Source: an uncultured Alteromonadaceae bacterium (GTDB lineage: Bacteria > Pseudomonadota > Gammaproteobacteria > Enterobacterales > Alteromonadaceae). Taken from it: a DNA stretch of 43,939 nucleotides. The translations under genes were made by a program, and so were the position numbers. Location of the stretch: contig CALKGI010000080.1 of assembly GCA_938085045.1 (NCBI GenBank), forward strand, positions 1 to 43,939, given 5' to 3'. Below the pieces are notes generated by a model, which saw only the letters and a list, made by a program, of their open reading frames with translations, was not told the DNA's origin and ran no database searches. Position 1 is the stretch's first letter; each line of letters starts with the position of its first letter. This document shows positions 36,119 through 43,939 of this stretch, in pieces.

Positions 36119-37200
36119 TGACGCTTACCTTAAAAACCGTTACCTTAGAAGAGATTGCGGATAAACTCGGCGGTGTTGTCCATGGTGACAATACTTGCCG
36201 GGTCGACCGTATTGCAACCTTAGCCAATGCAGGCAAAGGTTGCATTAGCTTTTTGGCAAACAAAAAATATCGCAGCCAGTTAGTTGATACCAAAGCCACA
36301 GCGGTGTTGCTCCACCCTAACGAACTCGATTATTGCCAACAAAACAGTAACGTTAACGCCATTGTGCTAGCTAACCCTTATTTAGGTTATGCTTTGCTGG
36401 CGAAAATGATGGATACCACCCCAATACAAGCTTGTGGTATTGATTCATCAGCTGTTGTATCCCAAGATGCAAGCGTTGCAGCAACCGCCAGTATTGGCGC
36501 TAATGCTGTGATAGAAGCGGGCGTGGTGATTGAAGACAACGTCGTCATTGGCCCCGGCAGTTATATTGGGCAAGGCAGTAAAATCGGGCAAAATACTCGC
36601 CTTTGGGCTAACATCTCTATTTACCATAATGTTGTCATCGGCAGTGATTGTCTGGTGCAGGCAGGCGCTGTAATAGGCTCAGATGGATTTGGCTATGCAC
36701 CCAAGGGCAAACAATGGATTAAAATTCCGCAGCTTGGTGGTGTAACCATAGGTGACCGGGTCGAAATTGGTGCAAACACCTGTATCGACCGTGGTGCACT
36801 TGACGATACCATCATTGGTAATGGGGTTATCATCGATAACCATTGCCAGATAGCTCATAACGTTATCATCGGCGATAATACCGCGATGGCTGGCAATTGC
36901 GCCATTGCAGGCAGCACCACAATAGGTGAAAACTGCTCTATTGCTGGAAAAACAGGTATTGCCGGGCATTTGAACATATGCGATAACGTACTTGTCACCG
37001 CGATGACACTGGTAACCAAAGATATTAATGAGCCGGGCGCTTATTCGTCGGGTATACCGAGCGTTCCTAATCGGCAGTGGCGTAAATCTAATGCCAGAAT
37101 ACGCCAACTTGATGAAATGTATCAGAAGATCCGTAAACACGAAAAAGCAATTGAATACCTCAGTGACGTGCAAAACCGCAATAGCGCCAATATAAAGTAA
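36118..37200 (+). CDS. lpxD: UDP-3-O-(3-hydroxymyristoyl)glucosamine N-acyltransferase
   Basis: LpxD adds the second 3-hydroxyacyl chain to the lipid A precursor. The product has 360 residues (E. coli 341). An N-terminal uridine-binding domain covers about 1-100. A left-handed beta-helix of hexapeptides follows ([40 protein letters not shown]), with the catalytic His247 in [15 protein letters not shown]. The C-terminal helix ([20 protein letters not shown]) is slightly longer than in E. coli. It is translationally coupled to skp and lies 32 bp before fabZ. Confidence 0.96.
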   Translation: MTLTLKTVTLEEIADKLGGVVHGDNTCRVDRIATLANAGKGCISFLANKKYRSQLVDTKATAVLLHPNELDYCQQNSNVNAIVLANPYLGYALLAKMMDTTPIQACGIDSSAVVSQDASVAATASIGANAVIEAGVVIEDNVVIGPGSYIGQGSKIGQNTRLWANISIYHNVVIGSDCLVQAGAVIGSDGFGYAPKGKQWIKIPQLGGVTIGDRVEIGANTCIDRGALDDTIIGNGVIIDNHCQIAHNVIIGDNTAMAGNCAIAGSTTIGENCSIAGKTGIAGHLNICDNVLVTAMTLVTKDINEPGAYSSGIPSVPNRQWRKSNARIRQLDEMYQKIRKHEKAIEYLSDVQNRNSANIK

Positions 37201-37232
37201 TTAGCATTATAATAATGACAGGAACATCTACT

Positions 37233-37688
37233 GTGAGCAATGAAGAAAATAACGGATTTGATATCCAGGAAATACTCGAATTACTACCCCACCGGTACCC
37301 TATGTTACTGGTCGACAAGGTAATAAGTTATGTTCCAGGCGAGAGCCTTCACGCGGTTAAAAACGTCAGTTTTAACGAACCTGTTTTTACCGGACACTTT
37401 CCCGGCCGACCTATTTTTCCCGGTGTTATGATCCTCGAAGCGCTCGCTCAGGCGACCGGATTGTTGGGGTTCAAAATGGCATCAGACGAAGCCAGAGAAG
37501 AGTTATATTTGTATGCTGGTATCGACAATGCGCGTTTTAAACAGCCGGTTGTACCGGGTGATGTAATGAACTTACATGTTGAGTTTGTTAAAGAAAAGCG
37601 TGGCATTTGGAAATTCCACTGCGAAGCCAAAGTTGATGGGAAATTGGCCTGTTGTGCCGACTTGACGCTGGCCCGCCGTCCGGCTTAG
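37233..37688 (+). CDS. fabZ: 3-hydroxyacyl-[ACP] dehydratase FabZ
   Basis: FabZ removes water from 3-hydroxyacyl-ACP in fatty acid elongation and competes with LpxA for the 3-hydroxymyristoyl-ACP used by lipid A. From GTG at 37233 the product has 151 residues, the same as E. coli. It contains [18 protein letters not shown], the active-site His55 ([12 protein letters not shown]) and Glu69 ([10 protein letters not shown]). GTG was preferred because AGGA lies 9 bases before it. An in-frame ATG at 37215 gives six more residues but has no Shine-Dalgarno. It sits between lpxD and lpxA, as usual. Confidence 0.95.
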   Translation: MSNEENNGFDIQEILELLPHRYPMLLVDKVISYVPGESLHAVKNVSFNEPVFTGHFPGRPIFPGVMILEALAQATGLLGFKMASDEAREELYLYAGIDNARFKQPVVPGDVMNLHVEFVKEKRGIWKFHCEAKVDGKLACCADLTLARRPA

Positions 37689-37723
37689 CCTGTTTAACGT
37701 CTTAATATAAGCGGAGATCACCG

Positions 37724-38494
37724 GTGATCCATTCAAGCGCAATAATCGAGCCGTCAGCTAAAATCGGCAATAATGTGTCCATTGGCCCTTTGAGTTATAT
37801 CGGCGGCGATGTTGAAATTGGTGATGACACCATTATCGAATCACATGTAGTGGTTAAAGGGCCGACTAAAATCGGCAAAGGCAATCACATTTTTCAATTT
37901 GCCTCGGTCGGTGAAGGTTGTCAGGATAAAAAATATGCTGGTGAGCCAACTGAACTGCATATTGGCGATAACAACGTCATTCGTGAGTGTGTCACCATTC
38001 ATCGGGGCACAACACAAGACTTGAGTAAAACCGTCATTGGCAGTGGCAACCTGTTTATGGCCTATGTACATGTGGCCCACGACTGCGTGATTGGCGATAA
38101 TAACATATTGGCCAACAACGCAACGCTTGCTGGTCACGTTCACCTTGGCGACTGGTGCATACTTGCCGGATTCACCGGGGTACATCAATTTTGCCATATT
38201 GGTTCACACAGTTTTTGTTCAATCAGTTCAATCATTGTTAAAGATGTGCCGCCATACGTAATGGCAGCAGGGCAAACAGCTGAACCGCGTGGACTAAACA
38301 GCGAAGGGCTTAAACGTCGTGGATTCTCAAAAGAAGCCATGACTGAAATTAAGCGCGCCTACAAAACCATCTACCGTTCAAGCCTGACAACAGCAGAGGC
38401 CCTTGAGGCATTGTCTGAGGTGTCAAAAACCTATCCTGAAGTTAAATTAATGACTGATTTTATTGCTGCGTCCACGCGGGGCATTGTCCGCTAG
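37724..38494 (+). CDS. lpxA: UDP-N-acetylglucosamine O-acyltransferase
   Basis: LpxA transfers 3-hydroxymyristoyl from ACP to UDP-GlcNAc, the first step of lipid A synthesis. The product has 256 residues (E. coli 262). The hexapeptide beta-helix begins at once (SAIIEPSAKIGNNVSIG). The catalytic His119 is in AYVHVAHDCVIGDNN. The C-terminal helical part includes GLKRRGFSKEAMTEIKRAYK. The start is GTG at 37724 with GGAG 8 bases before it. The GTG lies in a perfect 14-bp palindrome (37716-37729). lpxB follows after 35 bp. Confidence 0.96.
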   Translation: MIHSSAIIEPSAKIGNNVSIGPLSYIGGDVEIGDDTIIESHVVVKGPTKIGKGNHIFQFASVGEGCQDKKYAGEPTELHIGDNNVIRECVTIHRGTTQDLSKTVIGSGNLFMAYVHVAHDCVIGDNNILANNATLAGHVHLGDWCILAGFTGVHQFCHIGSHSFCSISSIIVKDVPPYVMAAGQTAEPRGLNSEGLKRRGFSKEAMTEIKRAYKTIYRSSLTTAEALEALSEVSKTYPEVKLMTDFIAASTRGIVR

Positions 38495-38529
38495 GCAAGC
38501 TTTTAATATGGCCTTCTGATGACCTTGTA

Positions 38530-39684
38530 ATGACAAAAAAGATGACTCAAAACCCCTTAAGAATTGGTATCGTCGTCGGTGAAAGCTCCGGCGATATTCT
38601 AGGCGAAGGCCTACTCAAATCCATCAAAGCAAAATATCCCGATGCGCAATTTGAAGGTATTGGTGGTCCGCTGATGATAGCCCAAGGCTGCAAAACTCGT
38701 TTTGCCATGGAAGAGCTGTCGGTAATGGGATTGGTCGAAGTGCTAGGCCGTTTACGTCGACTTTTGGATGTGCGCAAGCAATTAGTTCAACATTTTACCG
38801 ACAACCCACCTGATGTATTCATTGGCATCGACGCCCCAGATTTTAACCTTGGCCTAGAACAAAGACTCAAAGCGCAGGGTATTAAAACCGTACATTATGT
38901 CAGCCCATCGGTTTGGGCGTGGCGTAAAAAGCGCATATTCAAAATCAAAGAAGCCGCCGACTTGGTGTTATGCCTGTTGCCGTTTGAGCAGCAAATTTAC
39001 ATCGACCACAACATAGGCAGCGCCTTTGTTGGCCACACGTTGGCTGACGACATTCCAATGAAGTCTGATCAACAAAAAGCCCGCGACGGGTTTGGTTTGT
39101 CTGCTAATGATAAAGTGTTGGCCGTATTACCCGGCAGCCGTGGCACTGAGCTTGCTATGTTGGCTGCACCATTTTTACAAGCTGCCGTGTTGTTGAGTGA
39201 AAAGATAGAAAACCTCAAAGTTGTTATCCCGGTGGTTAACGAAAAACGTAAAAAACAACTACTCGAAATCAAAGCAGCCGTAGCACCAAATTTAGATGTC
39301 ACCATAGTAGACAGACAATCGCGCGAAGTGATGATAGCGAGTGACGTGATAATGCTAGCCTCAGGCACTGCAACGCTAGAAGCTGCATTGGTTAAACGAC
39401 CGATGATAGTGGCTTATAAGTTTAAATGGCTGTCGTATCAAATATTCAAGCGAATCGTTAAAGTAGATCATTTTTCATTGCCCAATTTATTGGCAGAAAA
39501 AGCACTGGTGCCCGAGATACTGCAAGACGAAGTGACGCCCGAGCATTTGTGTGAATTGGCACAGGGCTATTTTACGGGCGATAACAGCGAGCTTATCGGT
39601 GAGTTCGAAAAAATTCATAACAAGATACGCCTTGGGGCTAGTGAGCATTCTGCCAAGGCTGTGCTTGATTTGATTGAGAGATAG
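38530..39684 (+). CDS. lpxB: Lipid-A-disaccharide synthase
   Basis: LpxB, a GT19 glycosyltransferase, joins UDP-2,3-diacylglucosamine and lipid X to make the lipid A disaccharide at the inner membrane. The product has 384 residues (E. coli 382). Family blocks are IVVGESSGDILGEGLLKSIK, FEGIGGPLMIAQG, FIGIDAPDFNLGLEQRLK, HYVSPSVWAWRKKRIFKIK and LPGSRGTELAML; the donor-binding SGTATLEAALVKRPMIVAYK is near the end. The Shine-Dalgarno is weak. A second ATG at 38542 is possible. A repeat element lies between this gene and rnhB. Confidence 0.96.
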   Translation: MTKKMTQNPLRIGIVVGESSGDILGEGLLKSIKAKYPDAQFEGIGGPLMIAQGCKTRFAMEELSVMGLVEVLGRLRRLLDVRKQLVQHFTDNPPDVFIGIDAPDFNLGLEQRLKAQGIKTVHYVSPSVWAWRKKRIFKIKEAADLVLCLLPFEQQIYIDHNIGSAFVGHTLADDIPMKSDQQKARDGFGLSANDKVLAVLPGSRGTELAMLAAPFLQAAVLLSEKIENLKVVIPVVNEKRKKQLLEIKAAVAPNLDVTIVDRQSREVMIASDVIMLASGTATLEAALVKRPMIVAYKFKWLSYQIFKRIVKVDHFSLPNLLAEKALVPEILQDEVTPEHLCELAQGYFTGDNSELIGEFEKIHNKIRLGASEHSAKAVLDLIER

Positions 39685-39693
39685 AGATTAGAA

Positions 39694-39862
39694 GATCTCA
39701 CACGGAGACGCGGAGACACGGAGGTTCACGGAGGAAAAGAAAAAGCAAAAGAAAAATGGGTTAAAGGGTCTTTTATATTCTGTTTTAGATTTTAGATTTT
39801 AGATCTTCTCCGTGAACCTCCGCGTCTCCGTGCCTCCGTGTGAAGCTCTAGATCTTAAGCGG
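39694..39862. repeat. Inverted pair of CGGAG-octamer arrays (about 170-bp element)
   Basis: The left arm (about 39699-39735) has four CGGAG motifs, three spaced 8 bases apart and a fourth after 10 (ACACGGAG, ACGCGGAG, ACACGGAG, GTTCACGGAG). The right arm (about 39806-39852) is the inverse, with CTCCGTG, CTCCGCG and two more CTCCGTG. Arms share a long near-identical stretch, including GGTTCACGGAG at the inner end and CACACGGAG at the outer end. AGATCT occurs at both outer ends (39694 and 39850) and again before the right arm (39801). Between them are an A-rich stretch and three tandem TTTTAGAT units (39783-39804). There is no gene. It looks like a dispersed non-coding repeat that can form a cruciform or a long RNA hairpin. 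Confidence 0.75.
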
Positions 39863-39887
39863 CATAGCCAAAGGCAAGTAAAAGTAA

Positions 39888-40610
39888 ATGAAAACAGTAA
39901 TAAAAAGACCCAACGTAAAGTTAATAGCAGGCGTAGACGAAGTAGGCCGAGGCCCACTGGTGGGTGACGTAGTCACAGCAGCGGTTATTCTCGACCCTAA
40001 TCACCCAATCGAAGGCTTGGCCGATTCTAAAAAGCTCAGCGAGAAAAAGCGTAATTTGTTAGACATGCAAATTCGCCAACACGCCCTTGGCTGGGCCATT
40101 GGCCGTGCATCACCCGAAGAAATCGACGAACTCAATATTTTACACGCCACCATGTTGGCTATGAGCCGCGCCGTGGCTTTATTGCCAATGCAACCTGAAT
40201 TTGTTTTTATCGATGGCAACCGTTGCCCAGAGCTGTCAATGCCAAGCCAAGCAGTCGTTAAAGGCGATACCTTGGTCGCCGAGATAAGCGCCGCTTCGAT
40301 TATCGCCAAGGTCACTCGCGACAACGAAATGCTGGCACTCGACCGCGAATATCCCGAGTATGGTTTTGCTAAGCACAAAGGGTATCCAACCAAACTGCAT
40401 TTTGAAATGCTCGAAAAACACGGCATTACTGAGTATCACCGTAAAAGTTTTAAGCCGGTGCAAAATGCGATAGTTGCTCAAGCTATGAGGCTGCCTTGTG
40501 CTCCTAATAAACCCGCTGAGGGCTCTTCACCTAAAACCGCTGAGGGCTCTGCTTCTTATAAACCTGCTGAGGGCTCTTCACCTTATAAACCCGCTGAGGG
40601 CTCCGAATGA
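39888..40610 (+). CDS. rnhB: Ribonuclease HII with a C-terminal KPAEGSSPY repeat tail
   Basis: RNase HII cuts RNA in RNA/DNA hybrids and removes single misincorporated ribonucleotides. The product has 240 residues (E. coli 198). The core has the acidic active site in [25 protein letters not shown] and [11 protein letters not shown], and the block [21 protein letters not shown]. From residue 208 there are four imperfect copies of KPAEGSSPY, ending KPAEGSE. The tail is not part of the fold. The TGA overlaps the dnaE ATG in ATGA, so the genes are coupled, as in many gammaproteobacteria. Confidence 0.95.
   Translation: MKTVIKRPNVKLIAGVDEVGRGPLVGDVVTAAVILDPNHPIEGLADSKKLSEKKRNLLDMQIRQHALGWAIGRASPEEIDELNILHATMLAMSRAVALLPMQPEFVFIDGNRCPELSMPSQAVVKGDTLVAEISAASIIAKVTRDNEMLALDREYPEYGFAKHKGYPTKLHFEMLEKHGITEYHRKSFKPVQNAIVAQAMRLPCAPNKPAEGSSPKTAEGSASYKPAEGSSPYKPAEGSE
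40509..40607 (+). repeat. In-gene tandem repeat, 24-27 nt units, in rnhB
   Basis: Units start at 40509, 40533, 40560 and 40587. Each has GCTGAGGGCTC and encodes K-P/T-A-E-G-S followed by a variable S-P-Y or A-S-Y. The first unit is 24 nt, the next two are 27, and the last is cut by the stop. All units are multiples of three, so copy changes would not shift the frame or disturb the coupled dnaE start. Confidence 0.9.
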
Positions 40611-43600
40611 ACGATCCTAAGTTCATCCACCTGCGAATGCACAGCGACTTTTCGATGTGCGATGGCCTTAAAAAAGTCAAACCCATAGTTGCCAAGTTGG
40701 TCGACCTTGGTATGCCTGCTGTTGCCTTGACCGACCAAATGAATATGTGTGGTTTGGTTAAATATTATGGTGCTGCGCATGGTGCCGGTATTAAGCCTAT
40801 TATTGGCACGGATTTTTGGATGCGCTCAGACGACGCCCCAGACGAATATTACCGTATCGTTTTATTGGCACAAAACAATAAAGGTTATGCCAATATCACC
40901 ACGCTTATCTCAAATGCCTATCTGCGTGGACATGTTCATGGCAAAGCCATGATTGATAGAGAGTGGTTGGTTGAGTACAAAGAAGGCCTGATTATTCTGT
41001 CGGGCGGCAAAGACGGCGACATTGGCAAAGCACTGCTAAAAGGCAATGTTGAAGAGGTTAACAAACTCACTCAATTTTACTTTGAACACTTTGAAAACCA
41101 TTATTTTCTTGAACTCATTCGCACCGATCGCCCCCAAGAAGAAGACTATCTTCACCTAGCCGTAGAATTGTCAGGGCAAACCGATATACCAGTGGTTGCC
41201 ACCAACGATGTGGTATTTCTCGAAGAGAGCGATTTTGATGCCCACACCATTCGTGTGGCGATTCACGATGGTTTTGTACTAGGCGATCCACGCAGGCCAG
41301 AATTGTACAGCGCAAAACAATATTTACGCTGTGAAGCTGAAATGGAAGAACTGTTTTCAGACATTCCTGAAGCACTAGAAAACACTGTAGAAATCGCTAA
41401 ACGTTGTAATGTTACTGTGCGTTTAGACGAATACTTCTTGCCTAACTTTCCGACAGGCGATTTAAACATCGAAGACTTTTTGGTTAAGGTTTCCGAGGAC
41501 GGTTTAGAAGAGCGATTAATCGAATTATTCCCTGATGAAGCAAAACGTGCTGAGGTTCGCCCTGAGTATGACGAGCGACTAGACATTGAGCTCAAAGTTG
41601 TCAACCAAATGGGTTTCCCCGGTTACTTCTTGATTGTTATGGAGTTTATCCAGTGGAGTAAAGACAACAATATTCCGGTAGGACCGGGCAGGGGATCGGG
41701 TGCCGGCTCACTGGTGGCTTACGCACTTAAGATCACCGATTTGGATCCACTAGAGTTTGACCTACTGTTCGAACGATTCCTCAACCCCGAACGTGTCTCA
41801 ATGCCCGATTTCGATATCGATTTTTGCATGGACCGCCGAGACGAAGTAATCGATCACGTAGCCGACATTTATGGCCGTGACGCGGTATCGCAAATCATTA
41901 CCTTTGGTACCATGGCGGCCAAAGCGGTTATACGCGATGTAGGCCGAGTATTGGGCCATCCGTTTGGATTTGTTAACCGTATATCAAACCTAATCCCCGG
42001 TGAGCCGGGCATGACACTGACAAAAGCTTGGGACGTAGAACCTCAGCTAGAGCAAATTTACCAACAAGACGAAGAAGTTAAAGATTTAATTGATATGGCG
42101 CGCCGTTTAGAAGGTGTGACCCGTAACGCCGGTAAACACGCCGGGGGCGTGGTTATATCGCCAACTACTATCACCGATTTTGCGCCGCTTTATTGCGATG
42201 ACGAAGGTAACAATCCGGTCACCCAGTTTGACAAAAATGACGTTGAAACAGCGGGTCTGGTTAAATTCGATTTCTTGGGTTTGAGGACACTAACCATCAT
42301 CCAGTGGGCGCTGGATATGGCCAACGATACCCGCGCAAAGACCGGTAAACCGCCGGTTGATATTGCCGAAATTCCCCTCGATGACAAAGCAAGCTTTAGA
42401 CTCCTGCTAAAATATGAAACCACCGCGGTATTCCAGCTCGAATCGCGCGGTATGAAAGACTTGATTAAACGGCTTAAACCCGACTGCTTTGAAGATATGA
42501 TTGCCCTTGTGGCCCTGTTCCGTCCGGGGCCACTACAATCGGGCATGGTAGATAACTTTATCGACCGTAAACTGGGCAACGAAGAAATATCCTACCCAGA
42601 TGCCACTTGGCAGCACGAAAGCCTACAACCCATACTCGAACCGACTTACGGCATCATCTTGTATCAAGAACAAGTTATGCAAATAGCCCAGGTACTGGCA
42701 GGTTACACCCTTGGTGGCGCCGACATGTTGCGCCGAGCAATGGGTAAGAAAAAGCCAGAAGAAATGGCCAAACAACGAGCCGGTTTTGAGCAAGGGTCGG
42801 TAGATAATGGCATCGACGGCGAGCTGGCGATGAAAATATTCGACTTGGTGGAAAAATTCGCCGGGTACGGATTCAACAAATCCCACTCTGCTGCTTATGC
42901 ATTGGTGTCGTATCAGACATTATGGATGAAAACCCATTATCCGGCAGAATTTATGGCGGCGGTAATGTCGGCCGATATGGATAACACCGAAAAAATCGTC
43001 ACCTTGGTTGACGAGTGCGAGAGCATGAAACTCAAGCTCAATCCACCGGATGTTAACTGGGGCAGGTATAAATTTACCGTTAACGATAAAGGCGAAGTAG
43101 TCTATGGCATTGGCGCAGTTAAAGGCGTGGGTGAAGGTCCGGTAGATGCTATATTGGCAGCCCGTGACGAACATGGTCAATTCAAAGACTTGTTTGATTT
43201 TTGTGCCAAAGTGAACATAAAGCAAGTGGGTAAACGGGTGATGGAGAAACTGGTTTACGCCGGCGCATTCGACAACCTAGGCCCACATCGCGCGTCTTTG
43301 ATGGCGACCTTGCCAGAAGCGATAAGAGCGGCCGACCAACACGAAAAAGCCGAAGCTTTGGGTCAAGGCGATATGTTTGGTTTGATTGCTTGCGACGACC
43401 ATGACGTGAAGCAAGAATTTAAAGAAGTGCAAAAATGGGCTGAGAAAGTTTGGCTTGATGGCGAGCGTGAAACTTTGGGCTTATACCTCACCGGTCACCC
43501 CATCAATCAATACAAAAAAGAGATTAAACACTACACCTCAACACGCCTTGTTGACGTGCAACCAACCGAAAGAGACGGCTCTGTTACCGTGTGCGGACTG

Positions 43601-43939
43601 GTTACCGGGGTGCGAGTATTGATCAACAAGAAGGGCAATCGTTGGGGATTAGTCACAATTGATGATAAAAGCGCCAGAATTGAAATAAGATTCTTCCCAG
43701 CGGACTATGAAGCCTTCCAAGAACAACTGGAAAAAGATAAAATACTGGTCATTACAGGCCCGGTCCGATTTGATGATTTCAGCGGCGGCCTTTCAATGAC
43801 AGGCCGTGAAGTGATGGACCTGATGACAGCCCGAGAAAAATACGTAACTGGGATAAATGTCAATATCAGTCAAAATCAGGTCGATGGACAGGTAGTAAAG
43901 AATTTTGTTGACCGTTTTAATACCGTGTTGACGCCCTTC
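40607..43939 (+). CDS. dnaE: DNA polymerase III alpha subunit, partial (C-terminus beyond right edge)
   Basis: DnaE is the replicative polymerase catalytic subunit. The window holds 1111 codons of an expected roughly 1160. The N-terminal PHP domain starts [15 protein letters not shown]. The C-family palm has catalytic Asp401 and Asp403 (MPDFDIDF) and Asp555 (VKFDFLGLR), all at E. coli numbers. The fingers, helix-hairpin-helix and OB-fold ([20 protein letters not shown]) follow. The missing part is the C-terminal tau-binding end. Its ATG overlaps the rnhB stop by four bases. Confidence 0.97.
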   Translation, partial: MNDPKFIHLRMHSDFSMCDGLKKVKPIVAKLVDLGMPAVALTDQMNMCGLVKYYGAAHGAGIKPIIGTDFWMRSDDAPDEYYRIVLLAQNNKGYANITTLISNAYLRGHVHGKAMIDREWLVEYKEGLIILSGGKDGDIGKALLKGNVEEVNKLTQFYFEHFENHYFLELIRTDRPQEEDYLHLAVELSGQTDIPVVATNDVVFLEESDFDAHTIRVAIHDGFVLGDPRRPELYSAKQYLRCEAEMEELFSDIPEALENTVEIAKRCNVTVRLDEYFLPNFPTGDLNIEDFLVKVSEDGLEERLIELFPDEAKRAEVRPEYDERLDIELKVVNQMGFPGYFLIVMEFIQWSKDNNIPVGPGRGSGAGSLVAYALKITDLDPLEFDLLFERFLNPERVSMPDFDIDFCMDRRDEVIDHVADIYGRDAVSQIITFGTMAAKAVIRDVGRVLGHPFGFVNRISNLIPGEPGMTLTKAWDVEPQLEQIYQQDEEVKDLIDMARRLEGVTRNAGKHAGGVVISPTTITDFAPLYCDDEGNNPVTQFDKNDVETAGLVKFDFLGLRTLTIIQWALDMANDTRAKTGKPPVDIAEIPLDDKASFRLLLKYETTAVFQLESRGMKDLIKRLKPDCFEDMIALVALFRPGPLQSGMVDNFIDRKLGNEEISYPDATWQHESLQPILEPTYGIILYQEQVMQIAQVLAGYTLGGADMLRRAMGKKKPEEMAKQRAGFEQGSVDNGIDGELAMKIFDLVEKFAGYGFNKSHSAAYALVSYQTLWMKTHYPAEFMAAVMSADMDNTEKIVTLVDECESMKLKLNPPDVNWGRYKFTVNDKGEVVYGIGAVKGVGEGPVDAILAARDEHGQFKDLFDFCAKVNIKQVGKRVMEKLVYAGAFDNLGPHRASLMATLPEAIRAADQHEKAEALGQGDMFGLIACDDHDVKQEFKEVQKWAEKVWLDGERETLGLYLTGHPINQYKKEIKHYTSTRLVDVQPTERDGSVTVCGLVTGVRVLINKKGNRWGLVTIDDKSARIEIRFFPADYEAFQEQLEKDKILVITGPVRFDDFSGGLSMTGREVMDLMTAREKYVTGINVNISQNQVDGQVVKNFVDRFNTVLTPF

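Noticed and set aside
37716..37729. Perfect 14-bp palindrome GATCACCGGTGATC over the lpxA start codon
   Set aside because: About two or three such palindromes are expected by chance in 44 kb, and the arms leave little room for an RNA loop. Kept only as a remark in the lpxA entry.
39699..39852. CRISPR array
   Set aside because: The units are 8 bp, adjacent and in opposite orientations, with no unique spacers and no cas genes.
40607..43939. Truncated dnaE as a pseudogene
   Set aside because: The frame is open for 1111 codons to the window edge and all catalytic residues are at standard positions; it is cut only by the window.

Overview
The window is a stretch of bacterial chromosome from a gammaproteobacterium, most likely from the Alteromonadales (for example the Alteromonadaceae). 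The reasons are the Gram-negative outer-membrane genes (bamA, bamD, skp, lpxA/B/D), near-exact length and catalytic-residue agreement with E. coli proteins, and E. coli-like gene neighbourhoods: bamD/rluD/pgeF/clpB, corB/ypjD/ffh, map-glnD-dapD opposite rpsB-tsf-pyrH-frr, and uppS-cdsA-dxr-rseP-bamA-skp-lpxD-fabZ-lpxA-lpxB-rnhB-dnaE. The genus assignment is inference only.

Layout. 1-416 (minus) is the start of a FimT/GspH-type pseudopilin gene cut by the window edge. It is followed by nadE (minus), glnB (plus), bamD (minus), then rluD, pgeF and clpB (plus). clpB has a clear sigma-32-type promoter. A two-gene DUF4365 unit (minus) converges on clpB and shares its stop tetranucleotide. Next come pssA, gshA and a lysozyme-like lipoprotein (plus), a roughly 173-bp MITE-like element, then corB and ypjD (minus) and ffh (plus). 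An Lrp/AsnC regulator (minus) diverges from an EamA-type transporter (plus). dapD, glnD and map form a minus-strand cluster, divergent from rpsB-tsf-pyrH-frr. A 3.4-kb accessory insert (25.3-28.7 kb) holds an Uma2 gene broken by one in-frame amber codon, a Phd/RelE-type toxin-antitoxin pair and an exported zinc aminopeptidase with a GlyGly-CTERM tail. From 28.7 kb to the right edge runs the isoprenoid, phospholipid, outer-membrane and lipid A cluster, ending in rnhB and dnaE (dnaE is cut at the right edge after 1111 codons).

How the genes work together. GlnB and GlnD, both here, are the PII protein and its uridylyltransferase, so the window holds two parts of the nitrogen-sensing cascade. UppS, CdsA and Dxr supply undecaprenyl carrier, CDP-diacylglycerol and isoprenoid precursors, and PssA uses CDP-diacylglycerol. 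LpxA, FabZ, LpxD and LpxB make lipid A. RseP, Skp, BamA and BamD control and carry out outer-membrane protein assembly. RpsB, EF-Ts, RRF, Map and Ffh serve translation and protein targeting.

Most of the window is ordinary core chromosome. The unusual parts are: the insert between frr and uppS; the MITE placed exactly at a stop codon; an inverted pair of CGGAG-octamer arrays between lpxB and rnhB; a KPAEGSSPY repeat tail on RNase HII; the DUF4365 pair; a REP-like repeat at the end of the EamA gene; and several intergenic hairpins. I found no convincing wholly new multi-gene system. The best candidates for undescribed biology are the DUF4365 two-gene unit and the repeat elements. I saw no tRNA, rRNA or CRISPR array.
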